In this document: piece by piece, positions 1 to 5,311 of the stretch
How the letters are laid out: every line of letters begins with the position of its first letter
How positions within the stretch are numbered: the stretch's first letter is position 1
Assembly (NCBI GenBank): GCA_946631345.1
Contig: CAMPAA010000210.1
Coordinates: 1-5,396 of the forward strand
From: an uncultured Verrucomicrobiota bacterium
GTDB lineage: Bacteria; Verrucomicrobiota; Kiritimatiellia; RFP12; UBA1067
Direction of reading: 5' to 3'
DNA length: 5,396 nucleotides
Position numbers and translations under genes: made by a program
Notes under the pieces: model-generated
The model's input: only the letters and a program-made list of their open reading frames with translations
Told to the model about the DNA's origin: nothing
Databases searched by the model: none

Positions 1-65
1 GCCTTGCCGCTGCCGTCAGTGTCAGTGGCGAAGATGAAGTCTGTGAACGATTTCCGGAGCTTCAT
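1..65 (-). CDS. 5' end of an unrecognised gene, cut by the window edge
   Basis: Only the first 21 codons are present, reading MKLRKSFTDFIFATDTDGSG and onward off the left edge. The ATG at 65-63 has a strong Shine-Dalgarno AAGGAG at 79-74 with an 8-base spacer, the best ribosome binding site in the window. That makes the start convincing even though the protein is not recognised. The start abuts the TAA of the small frame just upstream (68-66). It also overlaps, as ATGA, a TGA at 64-62 that ends a second open frame, so the gene is probably translationally coupled to whatever was encoded upstream. The N-terminus is basic then mixed, with no signal peptide or membrane segment visible. No function is assigned. 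Confidence 0.55.
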   Translation of the reverse strand, partial: MKLRKSFTDFIFATDTDGSGK

Positions 66-179
66 TTACCGCACTCCTTGCGCTCCGATGTCGCATTGCG
101 CAGGTTGGCGAACAGTCCCAGAAAGCCGGACGGCCTCGTTCTGCTGACAGACGGCTATCTGGTTTTCGTACGCGCTCAT
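66..179 (-). pseudogene. Probable remnant of a RhuM-family gene
   Basis: A 37-codon frame starts at ATG 179-177, with AAAGG at 193-189 as a plausible ribosome binding site (9-base spacer), and ends at TAA 68-66. Residues 5-19 read ENQIAVCQQNEAVRL. From memory this closely resembles the conserved start of RhuM/virulence-RhuM family proteins (form NQIxVYQPxExVRLxVRL), which normally continue for about 300 residues. Here the resemblance stops at residue 19, where the family would continue into its VRL-x-ETVWLTQ segment. The next reading frame stays open from there and ends in LFANLRNATSERKECGK, with its TGA (64-62) overlapping the start of the next gene. I infer a large internal deletion with a frame change, leaving a scar of both ends. 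It could instead be a genuine small peptide or a chance match. Confidence 0.35.
74..79 (-). promoter_or_regulatory. Strong Shine-Dalgarno for the gene at the left edge
   Basis: AAGGAG on the minus strand, 8 bases ahead of the ATG at 65-63. It decides that start, and supports translation of the edge gene even if the small frame before it is broken. Confidence 0.6.
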
Positions 180-202
180 TCGGCTTTGCCTTTCATGCGC
201 AT

Positions 203-212
203 ATTATACCAC
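203..212 (-). promoter_or_regulatory. Extended -10 promoter for the leftmost genes
   Basis: TATAAT at 208-203 is preceded directly by TGG at 211-209, the extended -10 form TGnTATAAT. No good -35 lies at 16-18 bases, as expected when an extended -10 is present. Transcription would begin around 198-195, leaving a leader of only about 17-20 bases before the ATG at 179. A six-codon frame (196-176, MKGKAE) would begin at or next to the transcript start and overlap that ATG as ATGA. Confidence 0.5.
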
Positions 213-225
213 AGTTATACCACAG
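204..225. repeat. Perfect 11-bp tandem duplication across the -10 region
   Basis: On the plus strand ttataccacag occurs at 204-214 and again at 215-225, and the next two bases (tt) continue the pattern. Read on the minus strand each unit carries TGTGGTATAA, so the -10 hexamer is duplicated one helical turn apart: TATAAC at 219-214 and TATAAT at 208-203. Confidence 0.8.
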
Positions 226-259
226 TTCGGTCCCCCTGGCGCAAATGTCAACTTACGGT

Positions 260-282
260 GAAGAACGCGAAAATTGCTCTTC
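260..282 (-). terminator. Weak hairpin after the operon, possible terminator
   Basis: A 7-bp stem with one G-U pair (260-266 with 276-282) and a 9-base loop lies about 22 bases past the stop of the glycosyltransferase gene. No T-run follows on the minus strand, so it is not a canonical intrinsic terminator. It is listed because the operon must end between here and the promoter at 203-212, and no better hairpin is visible. Confidence 0.15.
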
Positions 283-303
283 CGTGGTTTGGCTTTCGTC
301 CAT

Positions 304-1191
304 TCAGGCAGGTATGGCGGCGGACATGCCGCGCCAATGCGCAATGCGCTGGACGAGGCGACGGATTGGCGCCGACGGAATCTCTCTCCAGGCATCGGGG
401 CGTTTCGCCAGATATGCCCAGTCGCGCAAAGTCTCGCGCGCAGCTCCCGCAAGTTCACGCACAAGCGAGGGTGTCTCATCGAATATGGCCCTGTCCGCCG
501 AACCCTCACCCCGGAATCGTCTGGCAAGCTCACGGAGAGTGTAGTTGTGGGAATGCTCGACGCGTGCATCAGGGCAATACACAATACGCATTGGATCGCT
601 GGCGCGGCGGGAGTTGCGCCATGCCCATTCCACATCCTCTGAATACTGGATGTTTTCGTCGAACGGCGTCTCGATAAGGTTGCTGCGCCATGTGGCGGAG
701 CTGGCGAGAGAGAAGAAGAACCTCCAAGTCGCCTGCACCGAGCCATCGCCGAAGGCGCGTTCAGAATCCTTTCGCACGAGAGCCTGCGCATCGGGACGCG
801 CCAGCTGGTTGGCGAACGCGAAAGTGCGCATTTCGGATTTCAGCGGTCTGACAAGCTCCGCAAGCCAACGGCTGTCGGCAGGGATCGCATCGGCGTTGTT
901 GAATACGACCACATTCCCCTTCGCCGCGCGTACGAGCGCGTTGAGCGTGCGTCCCGGTCGGTACCGTCCTTCAGGTCGTTCCACGAAACGCACGGGGAAC
1001 TGCGCGGCGATATCGCGCGTGCGGTCGGTCGAGGCATCGTCGCACACGAGAACCTCGAATGAGAAATCGGCCTTCTGCGCAAAGATGCCGGCAAGCGTGC
1101 GCTCAATGAACGCCTCATCGTTATGGGCGCGCACCAGTATGCTTGCGGAGAAACCCGCCGTGCAATCCATCCTGTCCGTACCGCCGCCCAT
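304..1191 (-). CDS. Family 2 glycosyltransferase (GT-A fold, rhamnosyltransferase-like)
   Basis: A 295-residue soluble enzyme expected to transfer a sugar from a nucleotide-sugar donor to a glycan or lipid-linked acceptor on the cytoplasmic side; donor and acceptor cannot be read from sequence. The GT-A fold begins with ASILVRAHND (about 16-25), followed by the donor-binding VCDDASTD (49-56). A metal-binding DXD equivalent appears as NNADAIP (98-104), and the ED pair of YSEDVEWAWR (E185, D186) is in the position of the usual catalytic base. The C-terminal 70 residues are basic and lack a clear membrane helix, as in rhamnosyltransferase-like members. The ATG at 1191 is preferred because GGAA (1203-1200) lies 8 bases before it; two GTG codons extend the frame to 1197, and an ATG at 1170 is also possible. 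It is the last gene of the operon, 26 bases after the GH9 stop. Confidence 0.88.
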   Translation of the reverse strand: MGGGTDRMDCTAGFSASILVRAHNDEAFIERTLAGIFAQKADFSFEVLVCDDASTDRTRDIAAQFPVRFVERPEGRYRPGRTLNALVRAAKGNVVVFNNADAIPADSRWLAELVRPLKSEMRTFAFANQLARPDAQALVRKDSERAFGDGSVQATWRFFFSLASSATWRSNLIETPFDENIQYSEDVEWAWRNSRRASDPMRIVYCPDARVEHSHNYTLRELARRFRGEGSADRAIFDETPSLVRELAGAARETLRDWAYLAKRPDAWREIPSAPIRRLVQRIAHWRGMSAAIPA

Positions 1192-1217
1192 CACCACAGT
1201 TCCGTTTATGTGCGCCG

Positions 1218-3332
1218 TCAGGGAATGGCCCAGTATCCCGGAAGCCTTCTCACGTCCGTTTCAGGCGGGCGGCGTTTTGTAGGCTTCGTATCGGATGGGG
1301 TTGAGAGGTACCCCGTCACGCTGGCGGCTGGAGCGATCGTCTCCCACACCGTATATTCGCTCGCGGCTACGGTTTGATTCTCCATGTTTCCCCAGCGCCT
1401 CCATATCGGCCACTGCCGCGCGCGCTCCTTGTCGCCGCCGAACACCTTGTCCGTCACCTGCCACGGCAATCCGTACGTCCAGCGGTACGGCGTGATGCCT
1501 GGGACATATTCGGCTATGCCGTCAACATACGACGGCAGATCGAGGAACGCGACGGGATAGACCTCGCCGAGGCCGCTCGTGAGCGTCACGCCCTGCGGAT
1601 TGCAGCCGTTGTGGAAATCGTTCGCCAGCGATGCCGCCTTGATGTAGCGTTCATCACCGGTAATGCCATGCGCAGCCACGAGATGCTGCGCCCTGCGCAA
1701 AGGATGGCTCTGCCCCCAGCTCATTGCATGCACCCAACCCGTCTGCGGCGCCCACCACGGCGCGCGGTATGCGTACGAAGTCTCGATCTGGCCGCAGATG
1801 GTGTTTGCCACGTTGATCGTGCGGCGTTCCCAGTCGCGGAAGAACTTCGAAAGCTTGTCCGGCAAGCCAAGCGCACGTTCGCCCGAGAACGTAAGAGGCG
1901 GCCAGCTCCAGGCGCGCTTTCCGGCCTGCGCCGTTATCGCCTTCATGTCGCTGAGCGCCTTTTCAAGGTAGCGTTCGTCGCCGGTCAGGGCATGGAGGTT
2001 CACGGCGGCCTTTACGAGGAACTGCGCGGGGAGTTCCCGATCTTCATTCCAATACACATGCACCGATTTGGTGAAGAAGCGGTACTTGCGGTGCTTCACC
2101 TCAAACATCTCGGAGGCGGGCTTGGAGGAGATGGCGAACTCCCACGCGCGTTTCGCCGATTCAAGGTACTTCTCGCGCAACGACGGATGACAGCGTGCAA
2201 GCAGCGAGGCATGGGCGGCGTACTGCATGGAGCTCCTGCGCGTAGCTCGCGACAGGGCGTAACGCATCGGATCCTTCTCGGCGATATTGCCGGGGCCGGG
2301 ATGGCCGGTGGATTCAACCCAGGTGCCGACTCCTCCGTCTGGCTGCTGCCCGGCAAGAAGATGCCGCATTCCCCACTCCGCCTCGTCGAGGATGTCGGGT
2401 ACGCCGTTTGCGTTCTCGGGTATGGACAGCTGCCCGTCGCGGAAGTTCTCCGGGCGCATGAGGTACACGGCACAGAGATCGTTTACGATGTTCATGTGCG
2501 CGGGTCTGCGGTCGTAGTCGGCGGCGTCGTGCCATCCGCCAACGAGGTTGAGCCGTTCGCCGTGTTCCCAGTCGGTGTTGTGCGTGATGATGTCGAACCA
2601 CTTCACCTTCGCGTCCAGCCGACCTTCCTCCGGCGCAAACGTCCCGCGCACCACGTTCGTGTGGCACGCCCCAGCCGTCCAATGCGTGTACGGCTCGGCC
2701 TTTGCGATCCCGCAACGCTTCTGGTAGAGCCCGCCCATGTGGACGCGGAACGCATCTTCCGCCGCGCCGGCAGCGATGCGAAACGCCGCACTGCGCCCGA
2801 CATCTGGAATGCGCACGAAATACGTCCCCTCGTTGGTCACCGAGGAGAAGTCCATCTCGTACGTCACCTCACCCGTGAACGGGATGTCTTCCTTAGTCCT
2901 GCCATCAAGCACGCGCAGGGCGGGCGGCACTGCGGAATCGAGGACGACATTTCCGTTGCCGGCGTCAACAAGCTGCCAGCCCGTCATCGGGTTCTTGGGT
3001 TTCCATGCGCCGAGTTTCGGCCCAAGCCACGCACCCACATAGGCAAACTTAGGCGCGCGAGGAAGATATCCGACCTGGTTCACCTTGAACAGAGGGCTCG
3101 GCTTCTCCTGAGAGTATTCCGCAAACCGCGAATCCTGCACTCGGTAGCACGCGTGAACAACGCGCGGCGCAAGTTTCTTGGCGAGCGGATCCACAAGCCC
3201 CTGCGGAACCGGCCAATAGCCAGGCTCGGCGGCGAGCCGCCGCCCCTCATCCGGATTGTCGGTCTGGTATAGACTTGTGTACGGATCAAGAAAGCGCAGC
3301 AGCGACGCTGCTATCAGCACTGCAATTGGCAT
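1218..3332 (-). CDS. GH9 glycoside hydrolase with N-terminal Ig-like domain
   Basis: A 704-residue inverting glycosidase of the cellulase family 9 type, expected to cut beta-linked glucan or related oligosaccharide. After a short hydrophobic start (3-15) come about 60 unassigned residues, then the CelD_N Ig-like domain (about 81-187, opening LFKVNQVGYLP). The (alpha/alpha)6 catalytic domain runs from about 193 to 678. Its GGWHDAADYD at 265-274 supplies the two catalytic aspartates (D269, D272), and E659 in ASEYTVWETIAPAA is the likely proton donor. The classical HHR substrate motif is absent; the equivalent stretch (586-615) ends in VPGITPY, as in a divergent bacterial branch. The export signal is atypical because it lacks basic residues before the hydrophobic stretch. 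The start is fixed by an in-frame TGA nine bases upstream and by AAGGA at 3346-3342. A proline- and charge-rich tail (679-704) ends in PGYWAIP. Substrate is not determined. Confidence 0.93.
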   Translation of the reverse strand: MPIAVLIAASLLRFLDPYTSLYQTDNPDEGRRLAAEPGYWPVPQGLVDPLAKKLAPRVVHACYRVQDSRFAEYSQEKPSPLFKVNQVGYLPRAPKFAYVGAWLGPKLGAWKPKNPMTGWQLVDAGNGNVVLDSAVPPALRVLDGRTKEDIPFTGEVTYEMDFSSVTNEGTYFVRIPDVGRSAAFRIAAGAAEDAFRVHMGGLYQKRCGIAKAEPYTHWTAGACHTNVVRGTFAPEEGRLDAKVKWFDIITHNTDWEHGERLNLVGGWHDAADYDRRPAHMNIVNDLCAVYLMRPENFRDGQLSIPENANGVPDILDEAEWGMRHLLAGQQPDGGVGTWVESTGHPGPGNIAEKDPMRYALSRATRRSSMQYAAHASLLARCHPSLREKYLESAKRAWEFAISSKPASEMFEVKHRKYRFFTKSVHVYWNEDRELPAQFLVKAAVNLHALTGDERYLEKALSDMKAITAQAGKRAWSWPPLTFSGERALGLPDKLSKFFRDWERRTINVANTICGQIETSYAYRAPWWAPQTGWVHAMSWGQSHPLRRAQHLVAAHGITGDERYIKAASLANDFHNGCNPQGVTLTSGLGEVYPVAFLDLPSYVDGIAEYVPGITPYRWTYGLPWQVTDKVFGGDKERARQWPIWRRWGNMENQTVAASEYTVWETIAPAASVTGYLSTPSDTKPTKRRPPETDVRRLPGYWAIP

Positions 3333-3341
3333 CTTCTGTCA

Positions 3342-3346
3342 TCCTT
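3342..3346 (-). promoter_or_regulatory. Shine-Dalgarno for the GH9 gene
   Basis: AAGGA lies 9 bases before the ATG at 3332, within the 25-base gap after the lipoprotein gene. An out-of-frame ATG overlaps it at 3342-3340, but its frame does not encode GH9. Confidence 0.5.
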
Positions 3347-3357
3347 GGCCGGATCAT

Positions 3358-3915
3358 TCACTTCTGTGGAGCGCTTTCGACCATATCCCTGCCCCATATG
3401 GCCCTGAAACGCGTACGGACTACACTCTGCTTGATATCCTTGACCATGTCATCGGTCACGAATCCCTTGTGCGCACTTTTGGTGTAGAAGCTCTTTACGA
3501 ACCCCGCCACCTTCAGAAACCGTGCGTTGCGCTGTTCATAAGCCTGAAGCATGCTGCCGCCAAGACCCTCGCCGATGAAAAAAAACGGACGCTTGCGGTT
3601 GTGGTGGTACTTGAAATACCACCTGAGAGCATTTTCGAGATCGTCCTCCGTGGCGATCAGCGGAGAGAACACGCGAGCGGTGCCGCTGAACCGTCCGTTC
3701 CCGACCTCGGATCTCACGTATGAGTTCATCGGCGGGAGCATTGCCTCGTTCGTGTACAGGTCGTGCGGCACGTAGAACACGTCCGCGGGGATGGAGAAAG
3801 TCCGCGCCGGGTCTTCACGTATGATCCAGTTCTCGGCGTAGTCATACGGCGAAGAATACGAGAAGCAACCGGAAATGGCCGCTCCAAACAGGAGAATGCA
3901 GGGAATCTTCTTCAT
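3358..3915 (-). CDS. DUF3089-like lipoprotein with lost serine nucleophile
   Basis: A 185-residue exported lipoprotein. MKKIPCILLFGAAISGC gives a signal sequence with a lipobox ISGC and lipidated C17. The mature part follows the DUF3089 alpha/beta-hydrolase-like pattern: YDYAENW (24-30), ADVFYVPHDLY (44-54, family form DVFYxHPTTY), RVFSPL (81-86), and ALRWYFKYHHNRKRPFFFIGEGLGG (96-120, family form NxGRPFILAGHSQGS). The nucleophile elbow GHSQG is replaced by GEGLG, so the serine position is G117 and hydrolase activity is unlikely. It is shorter than typical DUF3089 proteins (about 300-400 residues as I recall). The start is chosen for the signal peptide and the 4-base ATGA overlap with the upstream gene; an in-frame ATG at 3927 would add only four residues. 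Upstream extension to 4110 is just the antisense-side overlap with the preceding gene. Family assignment is by motif recall. Confidence 0.72.
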   Translation of the reverse strand: MKKIPCILLFGAAISGCFSYSSPYDYAENWIIREDPARTFSIPADVFYVPHDLYTNEAMLPPMNSYVRSEVGNGRFSGTARVFSPLIATEDDLENALRWYFKYHHNRKRPFFFIGEGLGGSMLQAYEQRNARFLKVAGFVKSFYTKSAHKGFVTDDMVKDIKQSVVRTRFRAIWGRDMVESAPQK

Positions 3916-5216
3916 TTTTCTGAACATGCCAAACGAAAGCCATAGATGCAGTTGCGCAGGCATGGATCGCGCTTCAGCCTGTAGGCGGACCGGCAGTCGC
4001 GCGCATAGAAGAACCAGCAGCCTCCGCGCAGGACCCGGAACGATCCGGTTGTAGGGCCTTTTGGATCGACAGCGGCCCCTTCGGCATGGGAGAACCAATC
4101 GGCGCACCATTCAAGTACGTTGCCGTGCATGTCGTAGAAGCCCCATGCGTTTTTCTGGTTCTTGCCGACGGGATGGGTCTGGCTGCCGCTGTTGCTGTCA
4201 TACCATGCCATATCGCCGATGTGCCCGGTTCCGGCCACTGGCTGTCCGCTGCCCGCGCGGCATGCGTATTCCCACTCGGCCTCCGTAGGCAGCCGCGCCA
4301 TTCCTCCAAGCGTAGTGTTTGCCCTGCGGATGAACGCCTGGCAATCCTCCCACGATACGCTGTCCACAGGACGATCTGGCGCCTTGAACCGGGACCTGTT
4401 CTCGCGCATCACGCTTTGCCACTGCGTTTGCGTGACTTCGTACTTTCCGAGCCAAAACCCCTTTGTGAGCGTGACATGGTGGATCGGCTCATCCTCGAAG
4501 CGGCCCTCCTCCGTCGCAGGACTTCCCATCATGAAACTGCCGGGCGCGCACCATATCATCTCCATGGTGGCACCTCCAGGCAGGGTGATCACCTTCACGG
4601 TGCCGGTCTTGCGGGTCGCCGCCGACGAGGAGCTGCCGCCATGCACCATGCCCACCGCCTTGACGGCGGTTTTGCTTCCGTCCGCATGTGCATCGGCATT
4701 CTTCCTTGCTGCTTTTATGAAAGCCACGCTGCTGAAGTCGCGCACAGGCTCGTCCAGCAGCGCCTGTGTTACGCTCTTCATAGCGCCGCCGTCGATCCTC
4801 ACGTATATCTCCTCCACTTCGCCGTTCTTCCGTTCGCGGACAAGCGGGATGTCGCAAATGGCGGCCAACATGCCGTCCTTGGCGAAGGCGAAGCTGTGCG
4901 CAGGCATTTCATCATCCGCCGCCACCAGCTCGTTGATCGCAAGCATGGCGTCGCGGAGCGCCACGAGCTGCCCACCGCGCGCTTCCACCGAACGGGGGAA
5001 GCGCCGCTTCACGCGCCATGGCGAAAGATGCACCACATCGCCAAACCCGACAGAGACCTCAGTGGTGGGATTCCGCGACTCAACCCCTTTCGGCACAATA
5101 AGCGAAGACATCTTGAACGGCCCTTCAGCCGCGCCAGCGGCTGATATGGCAACAGCCACAAACGAAAGGAACATGACCCTTCCGTCCCAAAACCGAGGCT
5201 TCTTAATTGTATTCAT
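3912..5216 (-). CDS. Secreted SUMF1/FGE-sulfatase-domain protein
   Basis: A 434-residue exported protein. A signal peptide (about 1-29: K5, K6, R8, R13, hydrophobic 14-24, AGA cleavage site) leads into a 160-residue N-terminal region not recognised, then a Gly/Ser linker (193-200). The SUMF1 domain spans about 206-432. It is recognised from MEMIWCAPGSFMMGSP (218-233), ARLPTEAEWEYACRAG (307-322), GFYDMHGNVLEWCADW (359-374), RVLRGGCW (394-401) and CRSAYR (408-413). In true formylglycine-generating enzymes the motif GGSxLCHxSYCxRYR carries two catalytic cysteines; here the first is F403 and only the second (C408) remains. Sulfatase activation is therefore unlikely, and a ligand-binding role is more plausible. 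It is the first gene of the operon, with AGGCGG at 5227-5222 as ribosome binding site. The C-terminus is unusually rich in cysteine. Confidence 0.88.
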   Translation of the reverse strand: MNTIKKPRFWDGRVMFLSFVAVAISAAGAAEGPFKMSSLIVPKGVESRNPTTEVSVGFGDVVHLSPWRVKRRFPRSVEARGGQLVALRDAMLAINELVAADDEMPAHSFAFAKDGMLAAICDIPLVRERKNGEVEEIYVRIDGGAMKSVTQALLDEPVRDFSSVAFIKAARKNADAHADGSKTAVKAVGMVHGGSSSSAATRKTGTVKVITLPGGATMEMIWCAPGSFMMGSPATEEGRFEDEPIHHVTLTKGFWLGKYEVTQTQWQSVMRENRSRFKAPDRPVDSVSWEDCQAFIRRANTTLGGMARLPTEAEWEYACRAGSGQPVAGTGHIGDMAWYDSNSGSQTHPVGKNQKNAWGFYDMHGNVLEWCADWFSHAEGAAVDPKGPTTGSFRVLRGGCWFFYARDCRSAYRLKRDPCLRNCIYGFRLACSEK

Positions 5217-5221
5217 TGCGC

Positions 5222-5227
5222 CCGCCT
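5222..5227 (-). promoter_or_regulatory. Ribosome binding site of the SUMF1-domain gene
   Basis: AGGCGG with a 5-base spacer to ATG 5216. It is one mismatch from the AGGAGG consensus and is the best candidate in a leader of about 50 bases. Confidence 0.4.
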
Positions 5228-5273
5228 ATCAATTTGCCTTTTCAGACCTTTAGACTTTCTTTTTTGGGCGCTT

Positions 5274-5303
5274 ATTATAGCACATCAGGGCCTTACTTGC
5301 CAT
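5274..5303 (-). promoter_or_regulatory. Operon promoter with extended -10
   Basis: TATAAT at 5279-5274 is preceded by TGC (5282-5280), a consensus extended -10. A -35 candidate ATGGCA (5303-5298, 4 of 6 matching TTGACA) sits at an 18-base spacing. Transcription would start near 5269-5266, giving a leader of about 50 bases. It is the only strong promoter seen ahead of the four genes and probably drives all of them. Confidence 0.6.
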
Positions 5304-5311
5304 ATGTGGCA
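5298..5311. promoter_or_regulatory. Inverted repeat over the -35 region, possible operator
   Basis: TGCCA-N4-TGGCA at 5298-5311, perfect 5-bp arms. It covers the proposed -35 hexamer of the operon promoter, where a bound repressor would block polymerase. Arms this short arise often by chance, so the call rests mainly on location. Confidence 0.2.

Noticed and set aside
246..251. Perfect TTGACA on the minus strand
   Set aside because: It is 26 bases from the first and 37 from the second -10 hexamer, too far to act as the -35 of either.
255..305. A 16-codon frame starting right after the glycosyltransferase stop (MDESQTTEEQFSRSSP)
   Set aside because: Too short, no ribosome binding site of its own and no recognisable feature. 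Such frames are expected by chance.
78..677. Plus-strand frames of up to about 200 codons over the end of the glycosyltransferase gene
   Set aside because: They mostly lie opposite the glycosyltransferase, and composition is biased with no family motif.
1374..3272. A 632-codon open frame on the plus strand opposite the GH9 gene
   Set aside because: It is exactly antisense to a clear GH9 protein, is rich in Arg, Ala and Pro, and has no recognisable domain. Long antisense frames are common in GC-rich genes.
3916..4110. Upstream extension of the DUF3089 lipoprotein frame
   Set aside because: It lies in a different frame within the SUMF1-domain gene and would bury the lipoprotein signal peptide inside the protein.
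4162..5253. Long plus-strand frames opposite the SUMF1-domain gene
   Set aside because: These frames (also 4086-5144) mirror a well-supported gene and show no domain, signal or ribosome binding site.
5218..5271. Inverted repeat GCGCCC / GGGCGC flanking the leader of the SUMF1-domain gene, the second arm next to the start codon
   Set aside because: It looked like a translation-blocking hairpin, but the first arm (5271-5266) falls at or before the predicted transcript start, so it would be mostly absent from the RNA.
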